Shown: positions 7,220-16,612 of the stretch, piece after piece
How the letters are laid out: each line of letters begins with the position of its first letter
Position numbering within the stretch: the stretch's first letter is position 1
Assembly: GCA_910586315.1 (NCBI GenBank)
Contig: CAJUIP010000003.1
Coordinates: 1-64,000 of the forward strand
Direction of reading: 5' to 3'
Length of the DNA stretch: 64,000 nucleotides
Origin: an uncultured Lachnospiraceae bacterium
Lineage (GTDB): Bacteria; Bacillota; Clostridia; Lachnospirales; Lachnospiraceae
Program-made: the position numbers and the translations under genes
Notes under the pieces: model-generated
The model's input: only the letters and a program-made list of their open reading frames with translations
Databases searched by the model: none
What the model was told of the DNA's origin: nothing

Positions 7220-10200
7220 ATGGCAGAATTTACTTATGACAGCAGAAAGAAGATCTCGGAGAAATGGATTGCACAGTTAAAGAAAAACGAATATCTTCTG
7301 TCTGAGGCAGAGCGAAAACTGCTTCCGTCTAATACGTATCAAACTGTAACGTTTGGAGACAGCAAATTCATAGGAGAGCTTTTGGAAATGGGGACGTACT
7401 GGAATCTCAGCAGCCTTTATAAAGGACAGATGTCCCGGCTGGTGGATGTATGTGTCCCCAAAGAGCTTCAGAACGAATTTTACTATGCGTTAGATGAGAT
7501 GAACCAGTACCAAATGACGGCCGGGTGGTACCGGAGGAGTGTGCGGTCAAAAAGCTATGTGCCCTTTGTACAGAGAAGCGTCCAGCTTCTTTTGGCGTAT
7601 TCGAAGCTGAAATTTTATGATGCCAGTCTGGCCAATATTCTTACAGGAAATGTGGCTCCGGAAATTTATGACCATGCAAGAACGGAATTCTGGTCTTATT
7701 CCGGGATTCTGGCAGCGCAGATTGATCTGGGAAATAAGGATACTATCCAGGCAGTGAAGGATATTCTTTTGGGAGAAGGAAATACCGCCATGATCAGCCA
7801 CGAGCTGATTCGCGGCATTGTCATGTGCAAGAGTGAGGAAATGTATCAGCTTCTGGGGGATTTCCTTCTGGCGGCAAGGCTCCAGGAAGGGGCAAGACAG
7901 GCGGTCTGCGAAACCATGGATGCCGGGCGGCCGGAGGCGTTTCTGCATCTGTTTAAGATCATCGAAGATAACAATCTGGTTCGATATTCCTCCGTGAAAC
8001 GGGCAGTCAGTACCTGGATTGGGATTTTTGATGAAAGGTCCGTGGACCGGATTACGGATAAGTTAATGCGGCTCATGGGAAGATGCCTAAGAGAGCCGGA
8101 GTTTGTAGACGAGCAGCTTCAGTCCAACGATTCCATTGCCATCAGCTGTGCCCTCTGGGCCAGGGGCTTTTATGATGCGGAGGAGGGCGTAAAGGCGGTT
8201 TTAGAGCTGATTAGGAACGGTACGAAGAATCAGAAAATGACAGCCTCTTATTTTAACCGTACCCTGCAGGAAAGACGGCTGAAAGGAGCCGCCGCCAAGG
8301 AGGTCATTCTTACATATCAGGACGATCTGGAGCTGGTGGCCTGCTATATGCCGTGCTTTATGGAAGGTGCACAGGGATGTCTTAGGGATTTGCTGTTGGA
8401 TGAGGGGACAAATTATTTTTCTCTCCGGGACCACAGTGCGTCTATGCCGAAGGCGGCACTCCCGACTTCCTTTAACTTTTTTGACAGCGAGGAAGAGGCG
8501 CGGGAATTTTATCTGTGCCTGCGGCGGATTTTTGCGGCGATTCCCAAAAAGGGTGTGGATTTAAATCCGTGTATTTTCCCATGGTATCGCGTGACATTAT
8601 CGAAGTCGGATGTTGCCGTGCGTATGTGCCTTCTGGCGTGGATGCTGCAGGATGAGGAATACCTGGATGAAACGGCCATGATGATTCCGCTGATCGGCCA
8701 GGGGGAGACCTATGGTGCAAGCGGCCGCGCGCTGGCCGCCCGCGTACTGCTTTACAGGCCGAAGACTCAGACAAAAAAGGATGTGCTGTTTGAGCTGCTT
8801 CACAATCCGGAGGAGTATGCCCTGGGATCGGCGTTTAAACTGGTGGAGGCCATGGAGCTGACCGGTGACGACTATAAAAAAATTGAAAAGAACCTGAAAT
8901 ACAAGAAGGGCCGCGCCGGAACGCTGTCTTTATTGAGAAAACAAAGTCCGGCTGAACTCCGGGCGTGTATAGGAAGACTTCTGGAAGAAAAGTCGGAAGA
9001 GTGCCATATGGGCGCACTGGATTTGGCGCTGCAGGTGAAAAAGGAAAAGCCGGAGGAGTTTAAGGAAATCCGTCCGCTGCTCTCCGCGTTGAAAGAGCCT
9101 ACAGGGAAAGAGCAGGTACTTTTAGGCGAGCTGGTGGAAAAAAGCAGCGAGGCGCAGGATATTTTAAATACGCCGGGATACGGGTTCTATGACACGACAA
9201 AAAAATGGGTTCTGCCTCCGGTCACGGTGGATTCCTCCGGGGTAGAAAAGCTGTTTGCACATGGAGAAAAAGAGTGTATTCAACTCCTTAAAAAATTAAA
9301 CGCGCTGATTGAAAAGAACCAGACGCTGGAATATACGACCACCTGGGGACAGGAGAAAGTTCTGGGAACCGGATTGGAACGCTGCAGATGGATTAACAAT
9401 GACCCCGATGCAACGCCCTTGGACGAATATCCGTTCCGGGAGCTGTGGGAGAAGTTTTATGAGACAGAGATAAAGACGCCGGATCTGCTGATGGAGCTGT
9501 ATCTTTACCAGGCCTGCCGGCACAGACGAACGGATTATGAGAATAATCTTACTGTTTACAGACTGGTGTTCGGAAAGCGGGAGCCCTTTAAGAACCTGAT
9601 ACAGGGACTGCGTTATGGTGTTCAGGCCAATACAGTGATTGATACTTTGTTCAGAGAGTATGTACCGCAGGGGCTTAAGAGCAGATGTGCTCTCGTGGTA
9701 ACTGCGAAGCTGGTTTCTGTATTGGATGATTCCAATGATATGTATGAAGGCGAGGAACGCTATTATCGGGGAACGCAAATTGTCCGGAGACGGTCAGCGG
9801 AGCTTCCGGTTTTTGCCAGCATGTTGTCCTGGTTAAAAAATGTACCGGAAAAAGACTGGGTAAACAGCTTTGTTCTGCGCTTTAAAATCAGGGAACGATA
9901 TTCCAGGGCGTCTCTGGAAAATGGTCCCCAGATTCGCGGGGAGGCCCTTGGCTCGATTTTTGGCCAGGCGGACGTTGTTCAGGCCTATGTGCGGGGAATC
10001 TGGGATAAGGACCTGTTTTACAAGGCAATCTCTGATTTTATGGGCATTGGAAGTCTTTTCGGACCGATTAGTACGGTAGAGCAGAAAGGAAACGTTACTT
10101 CGAGAAATGCCAGAGTGGGAGAGCTTAACGCGTTTTTCGGACCTGGAAAAATCGTGCCGGTGGATGGAAAGTACAGGTTTGATACCATCGGGGATGAAAT

Positions 10201-12394
10201 GCCGGAGATGACTCTGGCCCATATGCTTTATAAGGAAATCATTCCTGTGGTTCTTAAGGTGGAATTAAAGCGCGGGGAGCAGAGTACTCCGTTTTCCAGA
10301 CGTATCATGGATATCCGTATGATTTATGGAATTGATATCCTGATTCAGATATTAAGCGCTCTGGGAAATGATCCTCTGGACCGGAGCAGTTACTATTATG
10401 CTTCGAGAGAGGAGAGCAAGAAAGCAGTACTCAGCCATCTTTTAAAGGTCTGCCATCCAAAGCCGGAGGAAACGGCCGGGGACCTCAAGAAGGCCTTAAA
10501 GGGGACGGATATTACAAAAAAACGGCTGGTGGAGGCCGCCATGTATGCGCCCCAGTGGATTTCCATGGTGGAAGAATATCTGGAGATGCCGGGCCTTAAG
10601 AGCGGGTGTTATTATTTCATGGCCCATACCAGCGAACGGATGGATGAATTTACCACATCTATGGTTGCGAAGTATACGCCGCTGACGCCGGAGGAGCTGG
10701 CAGGCGGAGCCTTTGATGTGAACTGGTTTTCTGAGGCGTATGGAAAGCTGGGAGAAAAGAATTTTAAGCTGCTTTATGATGCGGCCAAGTATTCTTCCTC
10801 CGGTACGGCCCATGCCAGGGCAAGGAAGTATGCGGACGCGGCTCTGGGAAGGGTGTCTCTGGAGGAGTTAAAGGCAGAGATTGACGCGAAACGGAACAAA
10901 GACCTGTTAATGAGTACAGGACTTCTTCCGCTGGATAAAAACAAGAAGAAAAAAGAGGAGCAGCTTCTGGAGCGCTACCAGTATATTCAGAAATATAAAA
11001 AAGAGAGCCGGAATTTCGGCGCGCAAAGACGTGCCAGTGAAGGACGCGCGGTGGAACTGGCGCTTCAGAATTTAAGCGTGAATGCGGGATTTACAGATGT
11101 GACCCGGCTGACGCTGCGGATGGAGTCGAAGCTTACGGAATCGTTTGGAAGCTATTTTGAATGGCAGACACTGGAAGGGGATGTTTCCCTTAAGCTTCTT
11201 GTGGATGAAACGGGCAAGAGCAGCCTTTTATGCGAAAAAGCAGGCAAGAGCTTAAAATCCATTCCGGCAAAATATAAGAAAAATGAGATGGTTCTTCAAT
11301 ATCAGGATGCCAATAAAAAGTTGAAAGAGCAGTACAGCCGGACGAAGCAGATGATGGAGCAGGCCATGGAGGACAGGACCACGTTTGAGGTCTGGGAGCT
11401 TTTGGAGCTGAATCAGAATCCGGTGGTGCGCCCCATTATAGAGCCGTTGGTTGTGAGGGCGGTAAACGAAGGGACATCCGCTGCGGGCAAAGGCCAGGGG
11501 GACGCTTTGGAGAATCCGGCGCGTATTGGATTTTTAACGGAATCCGGTCTGATGGACTGGTCCGGCACTCTGACGGAGATCGGGACGGACGAAAAAGTCT
11601 ATATTGCCCATCCCTATGATCTCTATGAGACAGGATGCTGGCATGAATATCAGAAGGCGCTGTTTGACAGGAAAATCCGCCAGCCCTTTAAGCAGGTTTT
11701 CCGTGAGTTGTACGTGAAGCTTTCCGAGGAGTTAAATAAGACAGAATCCCTGATGTTTGCCGGAAACCAGATTCAGCCTCAGAAGACGGTGGGAGCCTTG
11801 AGAAGCCGCCGCTGGGTGGCCGACTATGAAGACGGGCTTCAGAAGATTTACTATAAAGAGAACATTGTTGCCAGAATTTATGCCATGGCCGACTGGTTCT
11901 CTCCCAGTGATGTGGAAGCGCCGACCTTGGAATATGTGGTATTCTATGACAGGAAAACCTTTAAGCCGATGAAGGTTGCAGAGGTTCCGGATATCATTTA
12001 CAGCGAAGTCATGCGGGATGTGGACCTGGCTGTCAGTGTGGCACACGCCGGAGGCGTAGACCCGGAGACCAGTCATTCCACTGTTGAAATGCGCCGCGCC
12101 ATTGCGGAATGCAATCTGGAGCTGTTTAAAATCAAAAATGTTACACTGGAAGGAAATCATGCAGTTATCGACGGGAAACTGGGACGTTATACGGTCCACC
12201 TTGGGAGCGGTGTGGTACACCAGATGGGAAATTCCATGCTCTATGTGGTTCCGGTACATTCCCAGCACCGGGGCAGGATGTTCCTGCCGTTTCTTGATGA
12301 CGACCCGAAGACGGCGGAAATCATGTCGAAAATTATTCTGTTTGCGGAAGATACAAAGATCAAGGATCCCAGCATTTTATCGCAGATACGGTAA
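7220..12394 (+). CDS. Giant DUF4132/MolR-like protein
   Basis: A 1724-aa cytoplasmic protein with no signal peptide or obvious membrane segment. The N-terminal two thirds is leucine-rich and helical, suggesting a HEAT-like solenoid; the C-terminal third (from about 1540: LRSRRWVADYEDGLQK...FSPSDVEAPTLEYVVFYDR) matches what I recall of the DUF4132 / DUF5724 / DUF7737 family related to E. coli MolR/YehI, whose biochemical role is unknown. The C-terminus has the recognisable FLDDDPKTAEIMSKIILFAED stretch (given only in part). GAGAGGAGAGAGG precedes the ATG. It is a single-gene transcript ending at a long hairpin. Function should be left open. Confidence 0.75.
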   Translation: MAEFTYDSRKKISEKWIAQLKKNEYLLSEAERKLLPSNTYQTVTFGDSKFIGELLEMGTYWNLSSLYKGQMSRLVDVCVPKELQNEFYYALDEMNQYQMTAGWYRRSVRSKSYVPFVQRSVQLLLAYSKLKFYDASLANILTGNVAPEIYDHARTEFWSYSGILAAQIDLGNKDTIQAVKDILLGEGNTAMISHELIRGIVMCKSEEMYQLLGDFLLAARLQEGARQAVCETMDAGRPEAFLHLFKIIEDNNLVRYSSVKRAVSTWIGIFDERSVDRITDKLMRLMGRCLREPEFVDEQLQSNDSIAISCALWARGFYDAEEGVKAVLELIRNGTKNQKMTASYFNRTLQERRLKGAAAKEVILTYQDDLELVACYMPCFMEGAQGCLRDLLLDEGTNYFSLRDHSASMPKAALPTSFNFFDSEEEAREFYLCLRRIFAAIPKKGVDLNPCIFPWYRVTLSKSDVAVRMCLLAWMLQDEEYLDETAMMIPLIGQGETYGASGRALAARVLLYRPKTQTKKDVLFELLHNPEEYALGSAFKLVEAMELTGDDYKKIEKNLKYKKGRAGTLSLLRKQSPAELRACIGRLLEEKSEECHMGALDLALQVKKEKPEEFKEIRPLLSALKEPTGKEQVLLGELVEKSSEAQDILNTPGYGFYDTTKKWVLPPVTVDSSGVEKLFAHGEKECIQLLKKLNALIEKNQTLEYTTTWGQEKVLGTGLERCRWINNDPDATPLDEYPFRELWEKFYETEIKTPDLLMELYLYQACRHRRTDYENNLTVYRLVFGKREPFKNLIQGLRYGVQANTVIDTLFREYVPQGLKSRCALVVTAKLVSVLDDSNDMYEGEERYYRGTQIVRRRSAELPVFASMLSWLKNVPEKDWVNSFVLRFKIRERYSRASLENGPQIRGEALGSIFGQADVVQAYVRGIWDKDLFYKAISDFMGIGSLFGPISTVEQKGNVTSRNARVGELNAFFGPGKIVPVDGKYRFDTIGDEMPEMTLAHMLYKEIIPVVLKVELKRGEQSTPFSRRIMDIRMIYGIDILIQILSALGNDPLDRSSYYYASREESKKAVLSHLLKVCHPKPEETAGDLKKALKGTDITKKRLVEAAMYAPQWISMVEEYLEMPGLKSGCYYFMAHTSERMDEFTTSMVAKYTPLTPEELAGGAFDVNWFSEAYGKLGEKNFKLLYDAAKYSSSGTAHARARKYADAALGRVSLEELKAEIDAKRNKDLLMSTGLLPLDKNKKKKEEQLLERYQYIQKYKKESRNFGAQRRASEGRAVELALQNLSVNAGFTDVTRLTLRMESKLTESFGSYFEWQTLEGDVSLKLLVDETGKSSLLCEKAGKSLKSIPAKYKKNEMVLQYQDANKKLKEQYSRTKQMMEQAMEDRTTFEVWELLELNQNPVVRPIIEPLVVRAVNEGTSAAGKGQGDALENPARIGFLTESGLMDWSGTLTEIGTDEKVYIAHPYDLYETGCWHEYQKALFDRKIRQPFKQVFRELYVKLSEELNKTESLMFAGNQIQPQKTVGALRSRRWVADYEDGLQKIYYKENIVARIYAMADWFSPSDVEAPTLEYVVFYDRKTFKPMKVAEVPDIIYSEVMRDVDLAVSVAHAGGVDPETSHSTVEMRRAIAECNLELFKIKNVTLEGNHAVIDGKLGRYTVHLGSGVVHQMGNSMLYVVPVHSQHRGRMFLPFLDDDPKTAEIMSKIILFAEDTKIKDPSILSQIR

Positions 12395-12472
12395 CTTGTA
12401 TTAACGAAACAGGGCGTGCGACCCACACGCTGCGTTAGCGGCGTATTCCTCTGTGTGGGCTTGTGCACAAAA

Positions 12473-12569
12473 AGAACTGTCGCAAAAATCAGTAATTCTA
12501 CAATATGTATGCAATACCTGAAAGGATTGAAACGATATATCGTAGAAATTTGCTGTTTTGCGACAGTTC
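12473..12569. terminator. Long bidirectional hairpin between convergent genes
   Basis: GAACTGTCGCAAAA at 12473 pairs with TTTTGCGACAGTTC ending at 12569, and the stem extends imperfectly through TTCTAC / GTAGAA. It separates the giant gene from the convergent sensor kinase and has A/T runs on both flanks, so it probably terminates both. A smaller hairpin CCCACAC / GTGTGGG lies just upstream (about 12429-12460). Confidence 0.65.
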
Positions 12570-15155
12570 CTATTTGCGTTTTAAACGGCTCATAACCTGA
12601 AACATTTTATGGATGTCCACAGGCTTTGCCAAATGCGCGTTCATCCCGGCATCCTTTGCCAGCGCAATATCTTCGTCAAACGCATTGGCTGACAGCGCGA
12701 TGATGGGCACGGTCTTTGCGTCTTCCCGCTCCAGACTGCGAATCACCCGGGACGCCTCATATCCGCTCATGACCGGCATCATCAGATCCATAAGTACACA
12801 GTCAAAGGTCCCCTCTTGGGATGCTGCGAATGTGTCTACGGCAGCTTTTCCGTCATTGGCGGTCACAACCCCTGCGCCAGCATCCTTTAGAATAAACTCC
12901 ACAATTTCGCAGTTGATTTCATTGTCCTCCACCAAAAGGACACACATTCCGGAAATATTGTCCGATGTATTTCGGTCATCATCTGAGGGCGGTTCGCTTT
13001 GCTCTTCATCGACACGAATGGGCAGAACGATCCGGACCACACTTCCCTTGCCAACCTGGCTGTCAACCTCAACAGATCCGTTCATCTGCTCCACCAGTTT
13101 CTTTACGATGGACATGCCAAGCCCAACGCCGCTGTAATGGGTCCTTGCATCCTGGTGTTCTTGAGTGAAGGGTTCAAAAATATGCTTTTTAAAATCCTCT
13201 CCAATGCCGATTCCCGTATCGCTAATCACGAACTGGAAGCTTGCAGTTTTGTCCCGAAAGCTGGTTTCTTCAGCCTTGATGGATACAGAACCATTAGGAC
13301 GGTTATATTTGATGGCGTTATCAATGACATTCATCAGGATTTGTCTCAGATGCAGCGGATTCCCGATCACCTTGCTGTGCAGCAGGCCGGAATCCTCCAT
13401 CTCCAGGCGGATTCCATTTTCCTCAGCCTGGGCATACAGGATGGTGATACAGTCCGCCAAAGCATCGTGAAGGTCAAAGGGTTCTTCCGTTGCTGCCAGC
13501 CTCCCGCTTTCCAGTTTGCTGACCTGAAGCACGTCGTTTACCAGAGACAGAAGGTGCTCCGCTGACACACGGATTTTTCGGCGGCATTCGCTCTGACGCT
13601 CCGGGTCGTCTTGACATTTTTCCAGAATGGACAACATTCCGAGAATCCCGTTGATCGGCGTACGCAGATCGTGGGACATACGGGAGAGGAATTCGCTTTT
13701 TGCGGAGTTTGCCTGCCTTACCCGCTCTAAAAGCTCCATGATGGACTGTTCCTGCTTTTTCCTTGTCACCATGGTCTCAGTGATGTCCTGGTGATATCCA
13801 TTCAGACAGACGCCCGGCTTCTTAAAGGTCTTGTCCGGTACGCCGCCGCAGCGGACATAGATTTTTCCAAGCTGGGGATGGTTCCACGGATAGATCACCT
13901 CGGAGCGCCCGGTTTCCAGCATTTCCTGTACTGCTTCCTGCACCATCTCCGAGTAGTCGGGTCCAACGCGTTCAAACCAGTGCCGATAGCATTCCTCCGG
14001 CGTAATCTCATCCGATACGCCCAGAAGAATCCGCATGGTCCGGTCGGCGTACATTCTAGGCTGGCAGCCTTCCTCCAGCTCGATCGTCCAGATGCCTGTT
14101 CGGGCTCCTTCCAGGATATCCTCCAGGCTCCGCCTTGCCTCTAATTTGTATTTTTCCTCCTGCTTCACTACGGCATTGACATCCCGCAGAGCAAAAATGA
14201 CACAGTTCTCCTTTGCCGTTCTCTCTGTGGCGGAAAAATGGATCTCCAGGTGCTTCAATCCGAAAGCGCCGTCGTTTACCTGATGCCGGACAGAAAATTT
14301 CTTCTTAATTTGGAGCTGCTTCAGTACATAGTCCTTTTGGGTCAGGGCACGCAGACGCTCCTGATCCGCAGAGATCACATAGCGGGAGATATACCGCTCC
14401 ATGGCGGCCTCATAGCCGTTTTCAAAATGGGCGGCCCAATCCGTGCCCATCTGCTCACTGTTCCGGTACAGCTCACATTCGCCAGTGTCAAAATTTACCT
14501 GATAGATGCTCAGATAATCAACACTGAGAGCATGGAGAATATTGTAGCTCTGTTTTTGGAGCTCACGGACCAGATTGCGCCGCTTCAGGGAAGATACGAT
14601 AAAATATGCTGCGGTCTGGAGCATATTAGAGGCGTATTCAAGTGATTTCACCGGAGGATTGTCCACTCCGTAAAAGCCGATGATGCGCTTGCCGTCATAA
14701 AGAGGGACTACCACAAGGGTACGGATGCCCTGCCGCCTTAAGGTCTCATACTGAAGCGGGTCGGTTTCCTGAATATCCTCCAGGCGTGCAATGACAATAT
14801 GCCTGCCGACGCTGAAGTTCCGGTACCAGCTTGCACATATCTCAGGAGGAATATTCTGTAGATTCTCCTTTTCCGGCTCCACGCCGTCGGCAGTCCACTC
14901 GTAGGTGTTGTCATCGCAGCCGGCTTCGTTCTGTTCAAATATGTAGGTTCGTTCTCCGTTCAGGGCTTTCCCCAGGTGCTCTAAAAGCACCTGAAGTGAA
15001 TCATCCGGGTGTTCTTCCAACAGGGCGGCGCGAAGCCCCTCATTGATGACAGCCTCCAGATTCTGAACACTCTGCATGCCGTTTTGATGTTCATGAGTTC
15101 TGATATCCGAAGTCCCTGTTCCGCTCCGTTCCAAACTCTCCCCTGCATAATCCAT
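12570..15155 (-). CDS. Hybrid sensor histidine kinase (GAF-PAS-HisKA-HATPase-REC)
   Basis: About 861 aa, apparently soluble: no transmembrane segment. Order: GAF-like domain (about 30-200), one or two PAS-like regions (about 200-460), HisKA with MSHDLRTPINGIL (phospho-acceptor His495), HATPase_c with N-box DNAIKYNRP and DTGIGIGEDFK, and a C-terminal receiver with VEDNEINCEI, DCVLMDLMMPVMSG (phospho-acceptor Asp) and the conserved Lys in HLAKPVD. The ATG at 15155 is preferred because GGGGGA lies 7 nt upstream; an in-frame GTG at 15170 is an alternative. It follows the nanA-nanQ-AGE genes on the same strand, so a role in sensing sugar status is possible. No partner output regulator is adjacent. 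Confidence 0.9.
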   Translation of the reverse strand: MDYAGESLERSGTGTSDIRTHEHQNGMQSVQNLEAVINEGLRAALLEEHPDDSLQVLLEHLGKALNGERTYIFEQNEAGCDDNTYEWTADGVEPEKENLQNIPPEICASWYRNFSVGRHIVIARLEDIQETDPLQYETLRRQGIRTLVVVPLYDGKRIIGFYGVDNPPVKSLEYASNMLQTAAYFIVSSLKRRNLVRELQKQSYNILHALSVDYLSIYQVNFDTGECELYRNSEQMGTDWAAHFENGYEAAMERYISRYVISADQERLRALTQKDYVLKQLQIKKKFSVRHQVNDGAFGLKHLEIHFSATERTAKENCVIFALRDVNAVVKQEEKYKLEARRSLEDILEGARTGIWTIELEEGCQPRMYADRTMRILLGVSDEITPEECYRHWFERVGPDYSEMVQEAVQEMLETGRSEVIYPWNHPQLGKIYVRCGGVPDKTFKKPGVCLNGYHQDITETMVTRKKQEQSIMELLERVRQANSAKSEFLSRMSHDLRTPINGILGMLSILEKCQDDPERQSECRRKIRVSAEHLLSLVNDVLQVSKLESGRLAATEEPFDLHDALADCITILYAQAEENGIRLEMEDSGLLHSKVIGNPLHLRQILMNVIDNAIKYNRPNGSVSIKAEETSFRDKTASFQFVISDTGIGIGEDFKKHIFEPFTQEHQDARTHYSGVGLGMSIVKKLVEQMNGSVEVDSQVGKGSVVRIVLPIRVDEEQSEPPSDDDRNTSDNISGMCVLLVEDNEINCEIVEFILKDAGAGVVTANDGKAAVDTFAASQEGTFDCVLMDLMMPVMSGYEASRVIRSLEREDAKTVPIIALSANAFDEDIALAKDAGMNAHLAKPVDIHKMFQVMSRLKRK

Positions 15156-15190
15156 ATGCCAGTCCCCCACATTGGTCGTTCTATTTTAGT

Positions 15191-16117
15191 TTAGAGATAT
15201 TTTGCGACGGCTGCGTCAATCATTCCGCAGATCTTGCTGATGATGGCATCATCTTCCGGAACCAGATTTACAAGCGGAGCGCGAACGCCGCCCAGTTCCA
15301 GACCTTCACGTTTCTTAAGAACAGCCTTGATAGCGGCATACATATTGCCTTTGCAGGAGCAGAGGGCGTAAATGATGTTATTGATATCATACTGAAGAGC
15401 GCGTGCCTTCTCCTGCTCATTGGATTTTGCCAGCTCGAACAGCTTTAAATAAAGCTCCGGGCATGTGGAGTAGGTTCCGCCGATGGCGCCGTCGGCTCCC
15501 ATCATAAGACCGCTGATCAGCTGCTCATCCGGGCCGTTGAAGACTACGAATTCACGCCCGCCCTGTGTGCCTTCATATTTGAACATCTGAATATCCTGAA
15601 CCGGCATGGAGGAATTCTTAACGCCGATAACATTGGGGTTTTTCAGCATTTCGTGCAGCAGAGGCATGGTCAGAGCGACGCCGGCAAGCTGCGGAATATT
15701 GTAGATAATGAAATCCGTGTTGGGAGCGGCGGCAGAAATATCATTCCAGTATTTTGCAATTGCATGTTCCGGAAGACGGAAGTAAATCGGAGGAATGGAA
15801 GCGATGGCATCAACGCCAAGGCTCTCGGCATGGCGTGCCAGTTCCTGACTGTCTGCTGTGTTGTTGCATGCAACGTGAGCGATGATTGTCAGCTTGCCTT
15901 CAGCGGCAGAGACTACGTTCTCGAGAAGAAGCTTGCGGTCAGCGACGCTCTGGTAGATGCATTCGCCTGAAGAACCGCCGACATAAACGCCCTTTACTCC
16001 CTTTTTAACAAGGAAGCGCGTGTAGGCCTGGACTCTTTCCGGAGAAATCTGTCCTTCGTCATCATAGCAGGCATAGAATGCAGGGATAAGGCCCTGGTAT
16101 TTGGAAATGTCTTTCAT
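15191..16117 (-). CDS. nanA: N-acetylneuraminate lyase-like DapA-family aldolase
   Basis: Class I aldolase of 308 aa, predicted to split N-acetylneuraminate into ManNAc and pyruvate. Family signatures: GGSSGE (carboxylate-binding loop, near residue 52), the tyrosine of IIYNIPQ, and the Schiff-base lysine in NVIGVKNSS (near 167). A DapA-type dihydrodipicolinate synthase is the alternative; the neighbouring NanQ and AGE genes favour sialic-acid lyase. The ATG at 16117 has AGAGAGG about 9 nt upstream; the reading frame also has a TTG at 16126. It lies 38 nt after nanQ in the same direction, so likely one operon transcribed leftwards from 17.9 kb. Confidence 0.86.
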   Translation of the reverse strand: MKDISKYQGLIPAFYACYDDEGQISPERVQAYTRFLVKKGVKGVYVGGSSGECIYQSVADRKLLLENVVSAAEGKLTIIAHVACNNTADSQELARHAESLGVDAIASIPPIYFRLPEHAIAKYWNDISAAAPNTDFIIYNIPQLAGVALTMPLLHEMLKNPNVIGVKNSSMPVQDIQMFKYEGTQGGREFVVFNGPDEQLISGLMMGADGAIGGTYSTCPELYLKLFELAKSNEQEKARALQYDINNIIYALCSCKGNMYAAIKAVLKKREGLELGGVRAPLVNLVPEDDAIISKICGMIDAAVAKYL

Positions 16118-16155
16118 AATAATCAACCTCTCTTTTTAAATGGTATGGTAGTACA

Positions 16156-16602
16156 TTAGTGCATTTTAACTTTGAATACAGTTTTCGTAACGTCTTCCGG
16201 TTCGTTCACCATGATTTTTAATTTATGGGCATCTCCCGGAAATACAACCAGAAAAGAATCAGGTTTCAGAATGACGGAAAGCTCCTCAGGACCTTCCAAA
16301 GCCTGGAAATCATTTTCAGGAACGGATTTCGTCACGGTCAGAGCATCCACGCTGCTTACGGCGATCCGTTCTGAGCCGCTTCGCATAATCTGGATGTCTG
16401 CAAATTTTTCGTGAGCCTCAAAGAAGCACTCGCTTTCCGGCACCGTCCGGTACGCATTGAAGAACGCCCGGACATCCTGCCCTTTTAGTTCTATTTCTTC
16501 GGGCATGTCCATAAGATGCGCTTCTATATAATTCAGCGCGAGATCCAGATTTTCATTGATGCCGAGATATTTTCTGACATTGGAAAGCCTGTCGTAAATC
16601 AT
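16156..16602 (-). CDS. nanQ: YhcH/YjgK/YiaL family sialic acid anomerase-like protein, copy 1
   Basis: A 148-aa cupin-like beta-barrel protein of the YhcH/EbgC family; E. coli YhcH (NanQ) speeds anomerisation of sialic acid and is encoded with nanA. Typical segments are the N-terminal MIYDRLSNVRKYLGI, FEAHEKFADIQIM and the metal-binding-type SFLVVFPGDAHKLKIM near the C-terminus. AAAGGAGG precedes the ATG. It sits between nanA and the 2-epimerase, consistent with sialic-acid catabolism. A second, clearly diverged copy lies at 29851-30300 behind the Opp-type transporter. Confidence 0.85.
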   Translation of the reverse strand: MIYDRLSNVRKYLGINENLDLALNYIEAHLMDMPEEIELKGQDVRAFFNAYRTVPESECFFEAHEKFADIQIMRSGSERIAVSSVDALTVTKSVPENDFQALEGPEELSVILKPDSFLVVFPGDAHKLKIMVNEPEDVTKTVFKVKMH

Positions 16603-16612
16603 AGAGCCTCCT

